A stretch of DNA of 25,042 nt. Origin: a virus. Position numbers and translations under genes: made by a program. The number at the start of each line of letters is the position of its first letter. Positions within the stretch are counted from its first letter, which is position 1. The stretch covers positions 1 to 25,042 of the IMG/VR virus record IMGVR_UViG_3300017768_000075; one strand, written 5' to 3'. Below are positions 6,764-14,903 of this stretch, piece after piece. Below the pieces are notes generated by a model. It saw only the letters and a list, made by a program, of their open reading frames with translations. It did no database searches and had not been told where the DNA came from.

Positions 6764-7152
6764 GTAAAATTTTATTAGGTGTAATAGCAGTTTTGATTTC
6801 TATATGTGGATTTTTGTATTGGCAAAATTCTTCTTTGCAATCTTTAAATAAAGCTTATGAGCTAAGAAATCAAGAACAAAAAGAAGCTATTGAAAGTATG
6901 CAACAAGATTTTGAAATGCAAACAAAAGGATTAGTAGAACTACAATCCAGAAATCAAGAGATTCAACAAGAAATGAATAGGTATCTTGATATTTTTAAAC
7001 GACATAATCTTAGCAAGTTAGCAGCAGCTAAACCGGGGTTAATAGAAAAGAGGGTAAACAATGGAACTAAAGAAGTATTTAATGGCATTGAAGCAGATAG
7101 TCGTATCATTGATAGTCTTGATGACGGCTTACAGTTGCAGTCTAATCCCTAA
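6760..7152 (+). CDS. Rz-like inner-membrane spanin (i-spanin)
   Basis: 130 residues. An N-terminal membrane anchor (about residues 4-22, ILLGVIAVLISICGFLYW) is followed by a long periplasmic coiled coil (NKAYELRNQEQKEAIESMQQ and on) and a conserved-looking end segment (LAAAKPGLIEKRVNNGTKEVFN) seen in phage Rz-type proteins. In Gram-negative phages the i-spanin pairs with an outer-membrane lipoprotein and fuses the inner and outer membranes in the last step of lysis. The partner gene starts inside this one in another frame and runs past its end, the classic Rz/Rz1 arrangement. It starts in the ATGA overlap with the FecR-domain gene, tying lysis to the curli cassette. Confidence 0.85.
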   Translation: MSKILLGVIAVLISICGFLYWQNSSLQSLNKAYELRNQEQKEAIESMQQDFEMQTKGLVELQSRNQEIQQEMNRYLDIFKRHNLSKLAAAKPGLIEKRVNNGTKEVFNGIEADSRIIDSLDDGLQLQSNP

Positions 7153-7435
7153 ACAAGTAGATGTAATTAGTAAACCTTTAAAAAGAACAATAGCTCAACC
7201 GGTCATGCCGAGAGAGATAAATCTTAATGAGCCATATTGGTTTGTAGTTTCTGAACTTAATGTAGATGAATTTTTAAAAAGAGTTAAAAAAGAAGAAGGT
7301 CGAATAGTCTTTGTAGCAATGTCAATTCCTGACTATGAATTGATGTCTTACAATATGCAAGAACTAAAGAGGTATATAAATGAACTTAAAGAAGTGGTGG
7401 TCTACTATAGAAAAGTCACTACCTATGAGGAGTAA
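7061..7435 (+). CDS. Rz1-like outer-membrane lipoprotein spanin (o-spanin)
   Basis: Up to 124 residues. The first Met is at 7061, but the Met at 7082 (MALKQIVVSLIVLMTAYSCS) gives a tidier lipoprotein signal of 18 residues before the Cys. The lipobox reads A-Y-S-C, weaker than consensus. The mature part is basic and has short proline-containing pieces (QPVMPREINLNEPYW), then a helical C-terminus. It is longer than lambda Rz1. The frame is nested within the i-spanin end for 71-92 bases and extends beyond it. Overlap with an Rz-like gene plus a lipoprotein signal gives the call. The TAA stop is five bases before the lysozyme start. Confidence 0.75.
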   Translation: MELKKYLMALKQIVVSLIVLMTAYSCSLIPKQVDVISKPLKRTIAQPVMPREINLNEPYWFVVSELNVDEFLKRVKKEEGRIVFVAMSIPDYELMSYNMQELKRYINELKEVVVYYRKVTTYEE

Positions 7436-7439
7436 GAAA

Positions 7440-7883
7440 ATGAAAATATCTAAAGAGGGTATTGCCCTTATAAAGAAGTTTGAAGGCTTAGAACTTACAG
7501 CATATCAAGATAGTGTTGGAGTTTGGACTATAGGTTGGGGTCATACTAAAGAAGTATTTGAAGGCATGGAAATATCTAAAGAAGAAGCAGAAGCATTTTT
7601 AGAAATAGAACTTGAAGAATTTGAAAGCTATGTAGAAGATTTAGTAGATGTAGAATTAGAACAATGTCAGTTTGATGCACTAGTATGTTGGACATATAAC
7701 TTAGGACCAACAAATTTATCTAGTTCTACAATGCTTAAAGTTTTAAATAAAGGTATGTATGAAGAAGTTCCATATCAAATTAAAAGATGGAATAAAGCAG
7801 GAGGAGAAGTGCTTAACGGATTAGTAAGAAGGCGAGAAGCAGAAGCTCTTTTATTTCAAGGAGAGCAATGGCATGAGGTATAA
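7440..7883 (+). CDS. GH24 (T4-type) phage lysozyme, endolysin
   Basis: 147 residues. The start at 7440 (MKISKEG) is chosen over an in-frame Met at 7380 because an AGGAG at 7427-7431 sits at ideal distance, and the longer version would overlap the o-spanin by 56 bases. The catalytic triad of T4-type lysozymes is complete with family spacing: E15, D24 and T30 in KKFEGLELTAYQDSVGVWT, followed by IGWGHT. The family's NLGPTNLSSST and RRREAEALLFQG segments are present. The enzyme hydrolyses the beta-1,4 bonds between MurNAc and GlcNAc in peptidoglycan. There is no signal peptide or anchor, so it depends on a holin. It follows the spanins directly and precedes structural genes. Confidence 0.95.
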   Translation: MKISKEGIALIKKFEGLELTAYQDSVGVWTIGWGHTKEVFEGMEISKEEAEAFLEIELEEFESYVEDLVDVELEQCQFDALVCWTYNLGPTNLSSSTMLKVLNKGMYEEVPYQIKRWNKAGGEVLNGLVRRREAEALLFQGEQWHEV

Positions 7884-9737
7884 ATGGCATTAGTAAAGTT
7901 TCAATTTAAACCCGGAATAAACAAAGAGTCTACAGCCTATGCTGCAGATGGTGGTTATGTTGACTCAGAAAAAATAAGATTTAGAAAAGGCGTTCCTGAA
8001 AAAATTAATGGCTGGACAAAAAATAGTACAAATACTTTTATTGGAACTTGCAGAAAAATACACAACTATAGTGATACCGGTTTAACAAACTATACAATTC
8101 TTGGAACACATCAAAAGCTTTATATTAAAGAAGGTAATGCTTTTAATGATATTACTCCTATACGATTAACTACTGCTGCAGGAGATGTCACATTTGCAGC
8201 GACAGAAAATTCAAGCACTCTTACTGTAACAGATGCAAACCATGGAGCTAATCCGGGAGACTTTGTTACCTTTAGTGGTGCACAAAGTTTAGGTGGCAAT
8301 ATAACAGCAGCAGTTTTAAATAAAGAATATCAAATTCAAACAACACCAACTGCAAATACATATACTATTACAGCTACAGTAACAGCTTCTGCAAATGATG
8401 TAGGGCAGTCAGGTGGAAGTAATACTGTTGGTACATATCAAATAACCGGTGGCTTAGATGTTTTTGTTTCAGGTTCAGGTTGGGGGTCAGGTGTATGGGG
8501 TGCAGGTGGTTTTGGAAGTACAAATCCAATTGCATTAAACAGCCAATTAAGAATTTGGACAATAGATAATTTTGGAGAAGATACTTTAGCAGCACCTAGA
8601 GGTGGTCCACTTTATTTGTGGGACGAAAGCAATGGAACTACAACTCGTGCAGTTCTTGCTAGTTCTTTAGGGGGTGCTAGTGATATACCTACTTCAATAC
8701 TACAAGTAATGATTTCTGATGTGGATAGGCATTGTGTTGCTTTTGGAGCTAACCCTATAGGCTCTGCTGTAGTAGACCCATTATTTGTTAGATGGTCAGA
8801 CTCTGAGTCTTTTTTAGATTGGACACCTAAAGCAACTAATAGTGCCGGTGGAGTAAAACTTTCTTCAGGTAGTCAGATTATTGGAGCCATACCTACTAGA
8901 CAAGAAACTTTAGTATTTACAGATACAAGTGTAGTTTCTATGAGATTTGTTGGCTCACCTTTTTATTTTTCTTTTAATGAAGTTGCTACAGGATTAGGCA
9001 TGATTGGACCTAATGCAGGTATAGCTATAGGAACTGCAGTATATTTTATGGACGATGGTGCTTTCTATAAAGCTGAAGGTAGTGTAGGAAAACTGCCATG
9101 TACAGTTTTAGATTATGTATTTAGTGACTTCAATCAATCACAAAAATATAAAGTTTTTGCAGCAAACAATTCTGCTTACAATGAAATAATTTGGTTTTAT
9201 CCTTCTTCAGGAAGCAATGAAATAGATAGATATGTTTCTTATAATTATTTAGAAAATGCTTGGGCAGTTGGTACAACAACAGATGGTTATACGAGAACAG
9301 CTTGGTCACAAGCTCCTACCCTAGATTTTCCTTTAGCTGCAGGTAAGTTAGACAATACAAATCTTAATTATTTATACAATCAAGAAGATGGCAATTTAGC
9401 AGATGGCTCAGGTTTTACATCATATGTAGAAACTGCAGATTTTGATTTAGACCCTGCCGGAGAACAGCTTATGTTTATTTCAAAAGTTATACCAGACTTA
9501 AAATTTTTACAATCAAGCAGTACTAATGACACAGTAAGTTTTATTCTAAGAGGAAGAAAATATCCTTTAGAAGATTTAGCTACTCTTTCAACTTCTAACG
9601 TAACTCCATCTACTACTTTTGTAAGTACACGAGGAAGGTCAAGACAAACTGCACTTAAAATACAATCTACATCAGGAGACTTTGGTTGGCGACTTGGTGA
9701 TTTAAGATTAGATATAAGAGCTGACGGAGAAAAATAA
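7884..9737 (+). CDS. Putative virion structural protein (neck/tail stabilisation type)
   Basis: 617 residues, starting right after the lysozyme stop. The opening (MALVKFQFKPGINKESTAYA) and a following EKIRFRKGVPEKINGW segment are typical of large structural proteins of marine phages. The general plan, repeated short beta units such as YTILGTHQKLYI and a bladed middle, suggests a beta-propeller-like tail accessory factor comparable to the P22 gp10 class. That comparison is architectural only. Residues about 196-212 form a Gly/Trp-rich loop (SGSGWGSGVWGAGGFGS). There is no signal peptide and no enzymatic motif. It overlaps the next start by one base. A tail hub or nozzle role is inferred. Confidence 0.65.
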   Translation: MALVKFQFKPGINKESTAYAADGGYVDSEKIRFRKGVPEKINGWTKNSTNTFIGTCRKIHNYSDTGLTNYTILGTHQKLYIKEGNAFNDITPIRLTTAAGDVTFAATENSSTLTVTDANHGANPGDFVTFSGAQSLGGNITAAVLNKEYQIQTTPTANTYTITATVTASANDVGQSGGSNTVGTYQITGGLDVFVSGSGWGSGVWGAGGFGSTNPIALNSQLRIWTIDNFGEDTLAAPRGGPLYLWDESNGTTTRAVLASSLGGASDIPTSILQVMISDVDRHCVAFGANPIGSAVVDPLFVRWSDSESFLDWTPKATNSAGGVKLSSGSQIIGAIPTRQETLVFTDTSVVSMRFVGSPFYFSFNEVATGLGMIGPNAGIAIGTAVYFMDDGAFYKAEGSVGKLPCTVLDYVFSDFNQSQKYKVFAANNSAYNEIIWFYPSSGSNEIDRYVSYNYLENAWAVGTTTDGYTRTAWSQAPTLDFPLAAGKLDNTNLNYLYNQEDGNLADGSGFTSYVETADFDLDPAGEQLMFISKVIPDLKFLQSSSTNDTVSFILRGRKYPLEDLATLSTSNVTPSTTFVSTRGRSRQTALKIQSTSGDFGWRLGDLRLDIRADGEK

Positions 9738-9943
9738 TGGCTAATAAATCTTCCATACCTTTACCTATACCAACACCTGAATATGTAATGGATAATGAAT
9801 TAATTACACGCAGAACTATTGAGCAAATAATTCAAGACATACATAGTGATATAGGTTTGATAGATGAATTGAAGTCAACGATAGTTTCTAAGGCTATGCG
9901 AAGACATCAGTTTTTATTAATGGGGTCTAAAGGAAATGTCTGA
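9737..9943 (+). CDS. Small helical phage protein of unknown function
   Basis: 68 residues, TAATG-coupled to the preceding structural gene. A Pro-rich N-terminus (IPLPIPTPEYVMDNE) leads to a helical region (RRTIEQIIQDIHSDIGLIDELKS) and a basic end. There is no membrane segment or motif. Its place between virion genes and its tight coupling suggest a small virion or assembly component. It overlaps the next gene by eight bases. Function unknown. Confidence 0.6.
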   Translation: MANKSSIPLPIPTPEYVMDNELITRRTIEQIIQDIHSDIGLIDELKSTIVSKAMRRHQFLLMGSKGNV

Positions 9944-10271
9944 TAGTTTAAAAGTTTTAGGACAGTCAGCACCTAGTGCAACTACAGAAACAGATTTTTA
10001 TACAGTACCTTCTCAAACACAAACAACTGTAAGTTCTATAGTAGTTTGTAATAGAGGTAGTACAGGAACTTATAGAATATCTGTGGCAGTAGCAGGAGCG
10101 ACAACTGCTAATCCACAGTATTTATTTTATGACAAATCGGTGAACGCAAATACTTCCGATACTATTGTTATTGGCATAACTCTTAATGAGGCTGATAAAA
10201 TAAGAGTATACGCAAGTACAGCAGACTTTAGCTTTAATGCGTTTGGTTGCGAAACAACAGAGGAAAGATAA
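9936..10271 (+). CDS. Small beta-sandwich virion protein
   Basis: 111 residues. Alternating hydrophobic strands (TDFYTVPSQTQTTVSSIVVCN, TYRISVAVAGA, SDTIVIGITLNEADKIRVYAS) predict an all-beta sandwich. This pattern is typical of small tail or head decoration proteins of marine phages. An AAAGGA ribosome site lies just ahead of the start, inside the preceding gene. The stop TAA overlaps the following ATG. No enzymatic motif. The structural role is inferred from fold pattern and position. Confidence 0.6.
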   Translation: MSDSLKVLGQSAPSATTETDFYTVPSQTQTTVSSIVVCNRGSTGTYRISVAVAGATTANPQYLFYDKSVNANTSDTIVIGITLNEADKIRVYASTADFSFNAFGCETTEER

Positions 10272-11989
10272 TGACTATACAAAATCAAGTAAAGAGCATA
10301 GCTCAACAAGGAAGATATGGAGACAGTACATTAGTACATATGGCTCCATCTGAAGTTGCAGGGTTAGCACAAATGGGTCAGATGACAATTAATCCACAAA
10401 CAGGATTGCCTGAAGCATTTGGTTTAAGGGACGCAATACCTATTGCAGCAAGTATCGTAGGTGGTGTGTTTGGTGGACCTGTAGGTGCAGGTCTTGGCTC
10501 AGGTCTTGCAACCGGAATACTAGAAGGTGATTTGAAAAAAGGTTTAATGGCAGGTCTTACAAGTTATGGTTTAGGCTCAATACTTCAAGGAGCAAATGTT
10601 GCTGCTAAAGGAGCACAAGCTGCTACAGACGCAACAGCTAGTGTTGCTAATGAAGCAATTTTAAAAGCCGGTATGGATACAACTACTGACTTAGTCACTA
10701 AAGAAGCTTTACAACAAGCTGCAGGTGAAGCATTAGCTGATGCCGGTAATCAGGCATTTATACAAGGAGCAGAAACTGCAGTAACTTCAGCAGCAGAAGC
10801 TGCATTACCTACATTAACTAATCCTGCTTCTTCGTTTGCTAGTGGTGCTAAAGATTTATTTGCCACTCCATTTGAAGGTGGAGCTAGAGCAAGTTTTGAT
10901 GCTCTTGCAGCAGGAGCTTCCCAACCCGGAGCATACATTCCTCTTACTATTGGTGGTGGTGGATTAGCTATAACACAAGCACAAGAAGCTTTTGAAAGAG
11001 ATGTTCTTGCTAGAGATATGGCAGCAGAAGAAGAAAGAAGAATGAACTATCTTAATAATCCTGAGCCAATTTTATACTCAGCTATTGGTGGACTTACAGG
11101 ATATAACGAAGGTGGAGAAGTAGTAAGGACTGCACCACAAAGAAAAACTGTACCGGTTAATCCAGAGTTTATTCCGGGAATAAATGCTGAAGCTTTATAC
11201 TTTGACCCAAGCACTCTTAATGTTCCTATAAGCGAACAAGTTGCAACAAACTTTAACCCTAATGATATTATTGACCCTTTTCAAAATTTAGGAACACCAA
11301 CTGACTCTGCAATAAATCAAGGACCAGAAGTATCAAATAGAGAATTAGCTATGACACCTCAAAATTCTTTAGGTGGATTTGGTGCTCCAATGAATACACC
11401 AACTACGCCACAGACTATTGACCCTTTTAAAGCATATACAGGTATTGCACCCCCTATGTTAGAACAAGTTAATACAGCAGAAGCTTCATATAATTTTACT
11501 CCTGACATAAGTTCATCAGTAGCAAGTTTTGCAAATATGCCTGTTCTTGGCTCAATGCAATTTAATGCAGGTGGGATTACTGACCTAGAGTTAATGAATA
11601 AAGTTAGAGATTACATTGAAGGTAGGTCAGAAGATGATAGCGTTGTAGCTGAGTTTATAGATAAATATGGAGCTGAAGCTTATAGTGCTTTTAGACAATC
11701 TGTACTTTTAGAAAACACACCTTCAGCAGAATTAGTAGAAGGTAAAATAGAAGGTAATAACTTAGGTGGTCAAGCTGATGATGTCATGGCTGATATGGGT
11801 GGTGAAACTGTAGCTGTATCACAAGGAGAATTTATTATACCTGCAGATGTAGTTTCTATTGCAGGTGGTGGAGATACTGACTCTGGTGCTGCTAAGTTTT
11901 ATGACATGATGGACAAGATAAGACAAAAAGGAACAGGCACAACAAAACAAGTAAACCCAATAAACTTTAATGAGGTATTTCCTGTATGA
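10271..11989 (+). CDS. Putative internal/ejection virion protein
   Basis: 572 residues. The start at 10271 is chosen because it forms a TAATG junction and has an AGAGGAAAG element in front; the in-frame Met at 10247 would overlap the upstream gene. Residues about 55-100 are Gly/Ala-rich and hydrophobic (IPIAASIVGGVFGGPVGAGL), able to enter membranes. A long Ala-rich helical part follows, then a Pro/Asn-rich disordered stretch. The motif GGLTGYNEGG is at 11087-11116. Near the end is SQGEFIIPADVVSIAGGG (from residue 517), a C-terminal module found in many phage tail and ejection proteins. In short-tailed phages such proteins leave the virion with the DNA to build a conduit through the envelope. 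That role is inference. Confidence 0.6.
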   Translation: MTIQNQVKSIAQQGRYGDSTLVHMAPSEVAGLAQMGQMTINPQTGLPEAFGLRDAIPIAASIVGGVFGGPVGAGLGSGLATGILEGDLKKGLMAGLTSYGLGSILQGANVAAKGAQAATDATASVANEAILKAGMDTTTDLVTKEALQQAAGEALADAGNQAFIQGAETAVTSAAEAALPTLTNPASSFASGAKDLFATPFEGGARASFDALAAGASQPGAYIPLTIGGGGLAITQAQEAFERDVLARDMAAEEERRMNYLNNPEPILYSAIGGLTGYNEGGEVVRTAPQRKTVPVNPEFIPGINAEALYFDPSTLNVPISEQVATNFNPNDIIDPFQNLGTPTDSAINQGPEVSNRELAMTPQNSLGGFGAPMNTPTTPQTIDPFKAYTGIAPPMLEQVNTAEASYNFTPDISSSVASFANMPVLGSMQFNAGGITDLELMNKVRDYIEGRSEDDSVVAEFIDKYGAEAYSAFRQSVLLENTPSAELVEGKIEGNNLGGQADDVMADMGGETVAVSQGEFIIPADVVSIAGGGDTDSGAAKFYDMMDKIRQKGTGTTKQVNPINFNEVFPV

Positions 11990-12465
11990 CAAACGTAGCA
12001 CTAAATCAAGAGCCTTCGGGTGAATATGATTTTTCTATAGTAAACAATGACCAACTTATATTAATTTGGGAAGGAGCTAAAAAGTATTTAGAAAAATCTT
12101 GTAAGCGTTCTAATGGTCGCATTAGACCAGAAGATATTTTTTATGATTGTTTAAATGGCAGTCATAGACTTTGGATTGTCTATGATACAGGCTCATTTGA
12201 TATACGTGGTATTGCAGTTACACAAAAAATAGTTTATCCAACAGGCAAGACTATGTTGAGCGTAGAGCATATAACAGGTAATAACATGGAAGGTTGGGCA
12301 TCAACTGTTCTTGATGCCTTAGAAGAAGTTGGCAAAAAAGATGGTTGTGATGGCATTGAAGGTATAGGTCGTGCAGGTTTTTGGAATTGGGTTAAAGATA
12401 GAGATTGGTCTAAATTAGCAATTTTCATTGAATATAATTTTGAGGTAGAAGATGAGAAGATTTAA
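11986..12465 (+). CDS. GNAT-like acyltransferase-fold virion protein (T7 gp13-like position)
   Basis: 159 residues, starting in an ATGA overlap. The order of pieces resembles a GNAT fold: helix 1 (NDQLILIWEGAKKYLEKS), strands around HRLWIVYDTGSFDIRGIAVTQ, then a strand and helix (MLSVEHITGNNMEGWASTVL) and a late helix-strand pair (GFWNWVKDRDWSKL, FIEYNFEV). A clear acetyl-CoA loop of the R/Q-x-x-G-x-G/A type is not seen, so activity is doubtful. T7-like phages carry a GNAT-like protein, gp13, in the same area among ejection proteins, where it helps assembly. A similar role here is inferred. It overlaps the next gene by 14 bases. Confidence 0.5.
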   Translation: MTNVALNQEPSGEYDFSIVNNDQLILIWEGAKKYLEKSCKRSNGRIRPEDIFYDCLNGSHRLWIVYDTGSFDIRGIAVTQKIVYPTGKTMLSVEHITGNNMEGWASTVLDALEEVGKKDGCDGIEGIGRAGFWNWVKDRDWSKLAIFIEYNFEVEDEKI

Positions 12466-13489
12466 AGGTGGTGGTGGTACTCCTGCCAAACAAGAGATTG
12501 TACAAACTAAACTGCCCTCTTATGCAGAGCCTTATTTTACTAGGCTATTAGGTAGAGCTGAAGGCGAAAGTTTACAAGGATACACTCCTTACGGAGGACA
12601 AAGATTAGCAGGATTTGGTGAAGACGAAGGATTAGCACAAGCTATGACAAGAGGGTTTGCTACACAAGGAACGCCTGATTTATATAATCAAGCTGCACAA
12701 AATTTATCTGCAATGGACCCAACTGCTTTTCAAAGAGGAGACTCTATGTATGACAGAAGATTTTCTGTTGACCCATATCAAAGAGTATCTTTTGAAGAAG
12801 GTGTAAATAGATTTACTAATCCTTTTCAACAAGGTGTAACAGACATTGCTAAACGAGAGGCAAGAAGAGACTCAGAAATTTTAGCTAATCAAATAGAGTC
12901 TAAAGCTGCACAGTCTGGTGGATTAGGTGGTTATCGAGAAGCAATCTTACAAGCTGAACGTGAAAGAGGATTAGGTCAAAGACTAGATGATATACAACTT
13001 AAAGGTAGTAACTTAGCTTTCCAAAATGCTATGAAACAATTACAGTCAGAAAGACAAACCGGTTTAGCAGAGCAACAATTGTTTGAACAGTTAGGTATGA
13101 AACAAGAAGAACTTGCACAAAAAGCATCGCTAGTTGACCAAGGTGCAGGTAAATTAGGATTACAACAACAACAGTTACTGACTGATGTAGGTAGTACAAT
13201 TCAAGATGATGCTTTAAGAAGAATAGCTTCATTGGCTTCACTTGGTGAACAAGAAAGAGCTATGCGTCAAGCAGGTTTAGATATTGGTTATGATGATTTT
13301 ACTCGTCAAAGAGATTACACTAAAGACCAACTTAACTATTTAAGTTCTGTATTACAAGGTGTTCCTATTAAACCCGACCAATCAGTTAGTACGTATACAC
13401 AACAACCCGGACTTTTCCAATCTGCTTTATCTGCAGGATTAGGTGGTCTTGGTTTGTATAGAGCTACACAAGGAAGAGGTACAGCATAA
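12452..13489 (+). CDS. Putative internal virion/ejection protein, helical
   Basis: 345 residues, with a GAGGTAG ribosome site inside the preceding gene. The N-terminus has a Gly run (RRFKGGGGTPAKQE) and YAEPYFTRLLGRAEGES. The centre, about residues 135-280, is a long Gln/Ala/Glu/Arg-rich helix series (DIAKREARRDSEILANQIES, QQLFEQLGMKQEELAQKASL) typical of podovirus core proteins. The end carries a short Gly/Leu-rich hydrophobic stretch (FQSALSAGLGGLGLY). No catalytic motif. Composition and neighbours suggest a part of the internal core released into the host with the DNA. It joins the next gene by TAATG. Confidence 0.6.
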   Translation: MRRFKGGGGTPAKQEIVQTKLPSYAEPYFTRLLGRAEGESLQGYTPYGGQRLAGFGEDEGLAQAMTRGFATQGTPDLYNQAAQNLSAMDPTAFQRGDSMYDRRFSVDPYQRVSFEEGVNRFTNPFQQGVTDIAKREARRDSEILANQIESKAAQSGGLGGYREAILQAERERGLGQRLDDIQLKGSNLAFQNAMKQLQSERQTGLAEQQLFEQLGMKQEELAQKASLVDQGAGKLGLQQQQLLTDVGSTIQDDALRRIASLASLGEQERAMRQAGLDIGYDDFTRQRDYTKDQLNYLSSVLQGVPIKPDQSVSTYTQQPGLFQSALSAGLGGLGLYRATQGRGTA

Positions 13490-14901
13490 TGTCAAACTTA
13501 GTACAAGCAGCAGAAGAATTAGAATATGTGCCTAAACAAGATTTAGTACGCATGATGGAACAAGGAGATATGAAATATCCTCCTTATTTAGTGTTGTCTG
13601 AAATACAAAGAAGAACACAATTAGAGAACATGGTGGTACAATCTAAACCTAATACTACTATTGCACAGGAAGTAGTATCAGAGTTTGCACAACCACAAGG
13701 CTTGGCAGGTATGCCTCAAGGAATGTCAACAGATATTCCTCTCCCCCCCTCCTCCCAAACTGTATATGAGGATAGAGGAATACCTGCCTCCGGTATGGCT
13801 GCCGGTGGCTACTTAGGTGGTGGTCAAATGAGATATACCGGACCAATAATCTATGACGAAGAAGGCAATGAACTCGATGGTTTGGAAGCATTAAGGCAGT
13901 CTGGTGGATTAAAGCAATTTGTTAGAGCTATTGCTATGAATGAAGGAGGTCTGACCGGTTATAACATGGGTGGTCCACTTGAACAACCTTCCCCCGGATT
14001 AATAGAAAGTATAGCTAATAAATACAGAAAACCAGATGGTAGCTTTGATACTTCAAGAGCTATATATGATGGTATTGATGGAAGTTTATTAGCTGCAGCA
14101 ACAGCTTTAACTGTTGTTCCTACACCTGCGACTCAATTTGGTGGCAGAATATTAGGAGGTTTAAGAGGTGCTTTGCCTTTATTAAAAAATATTAAAATTC
14201 CTAAATTTTTAAAAGGTCCCGAAGGAAGTCTTCTTAAAAATCCTAGAACATATGGACTAGGATTTTTAGGAGCAAATTATTTATTAGGAGGCTCTGATGA
14301 AAATGCAACACCTAATCCTCCTCTTGATACTGATGGCAATGCAGGTGATGCTGATGGCAAAGATAAATTTGTAATAAAAGAAGGAGATACACAACCACCT
14401 CCTAATTCTTCTAACAAAGATTTATCAGAAATTATAAGAAGTCAAATGGGAACACTTGGTTTACCACCTACGGCTATTGAAGCACCAACTAAAGAACAAA
14501 GAGATTCTGAAAAAGACGCTTTAATTTTTTCTACTCTTGCAAAACAAATAGGTAGTGCTACAGATTTATCTGGCATAGGTCAGGGATTAGCTGACGCTAC
14601 ATCAGCAGTAATAGGTCAGACTCGTGCTAATAGAGCAGAAGATATAGAACTTGCTAAATCTGGACGTGCAGATGTTATTAGTGAAATACAACTTCTTTCA
14701 AGCTTACAAGATATACAAGCTAGATTAGAAAGTAATGACCTTAAACAAAAATCTATTGGTCAAGACCAATTAAATACAATGGTTAATTATTTAACAAATA
14801 ATTTTGCGACTATGACTCCTGAAGTTAAAGAACAGTTAACACGAGAAATTGAAAGAAGGTTTGGAATTACAATTCCTTCTAAACTTCCATCAACTAAATA
14901 A
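13489..14901 (+). CDS. Putative internal virion/ejection protein
   Basis: 470 residues. The N-terminus (VPKQDLVRMMEQGDMKYPPYLVLSEIQRR) matches a helical segment that recurs in marine phage ejection proteins. A Pro/Gly-rich part follows, containing GGLTGYNMGG (13945-13974), nearly the same motif as in the 572-residue protein upstream. Then comes a hydrophobic region (LLAAATALTVVPTPATQFGG, GLGFLGANYLLGG) that could insert into a membrane, a disordered acidic stretch, and a helical C-terminus (DVISEIQLLSSLQDIQARLES). A run of seven C bases at 13743-13749 lies in the frame. The next gene starts after a two-base gap. Role inferred from composition and context. Confidence 0.55.
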   Translation: MSNLVQAAEELEYVPKQDLVRMMEQGDMKYPPYLVLSEIQRRTQLENMVVQSKPNTTIAQEVVSEFAQPQGLAGMPQGMSTDIPLPPSSQTVYEDRGIPASGMAAGGYLGGGQMRYTGPIIYDEEGNELDGLEALRQSGGLKQFVRAIAMNEGGLTGYNMGGPLEQPSPGLIESIANKYRKPDGSFDTSRAIYDGIDGSLLAAATALTVVPTPATQFGGRILGGLRGALPLLKNIKIPKFLKGPEGSLLKNPRTYGLGFLGANYLLGGSDENATPNPPLDTDGNAGDADGKDKFVIKEGDTQPPPNSSNKDLSEIIRSQMGTLGLPPTAIEAPTKEQRDSEKDALIFSTLAKQIGSATDLSGIGQGLADATSAVIGQTRANRAEDIELAKSGRADVISEIQLLSSLQDIQARLESNDLKQKSIGQDQLNTMVNYLTNNFATMTPEVKEQLTREIERRFGITIPSKLPSTK

Positions 14902-14903
14902 AT

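Noticed and set aside
7380-7439. Lysozyme start at 7380, giving 20 more residues
   Set aside because: The AGGAG at 7427-7431 serves the ATG at 7440. The extra residues are not part of the GH24 fold and do not form a signal peptide.
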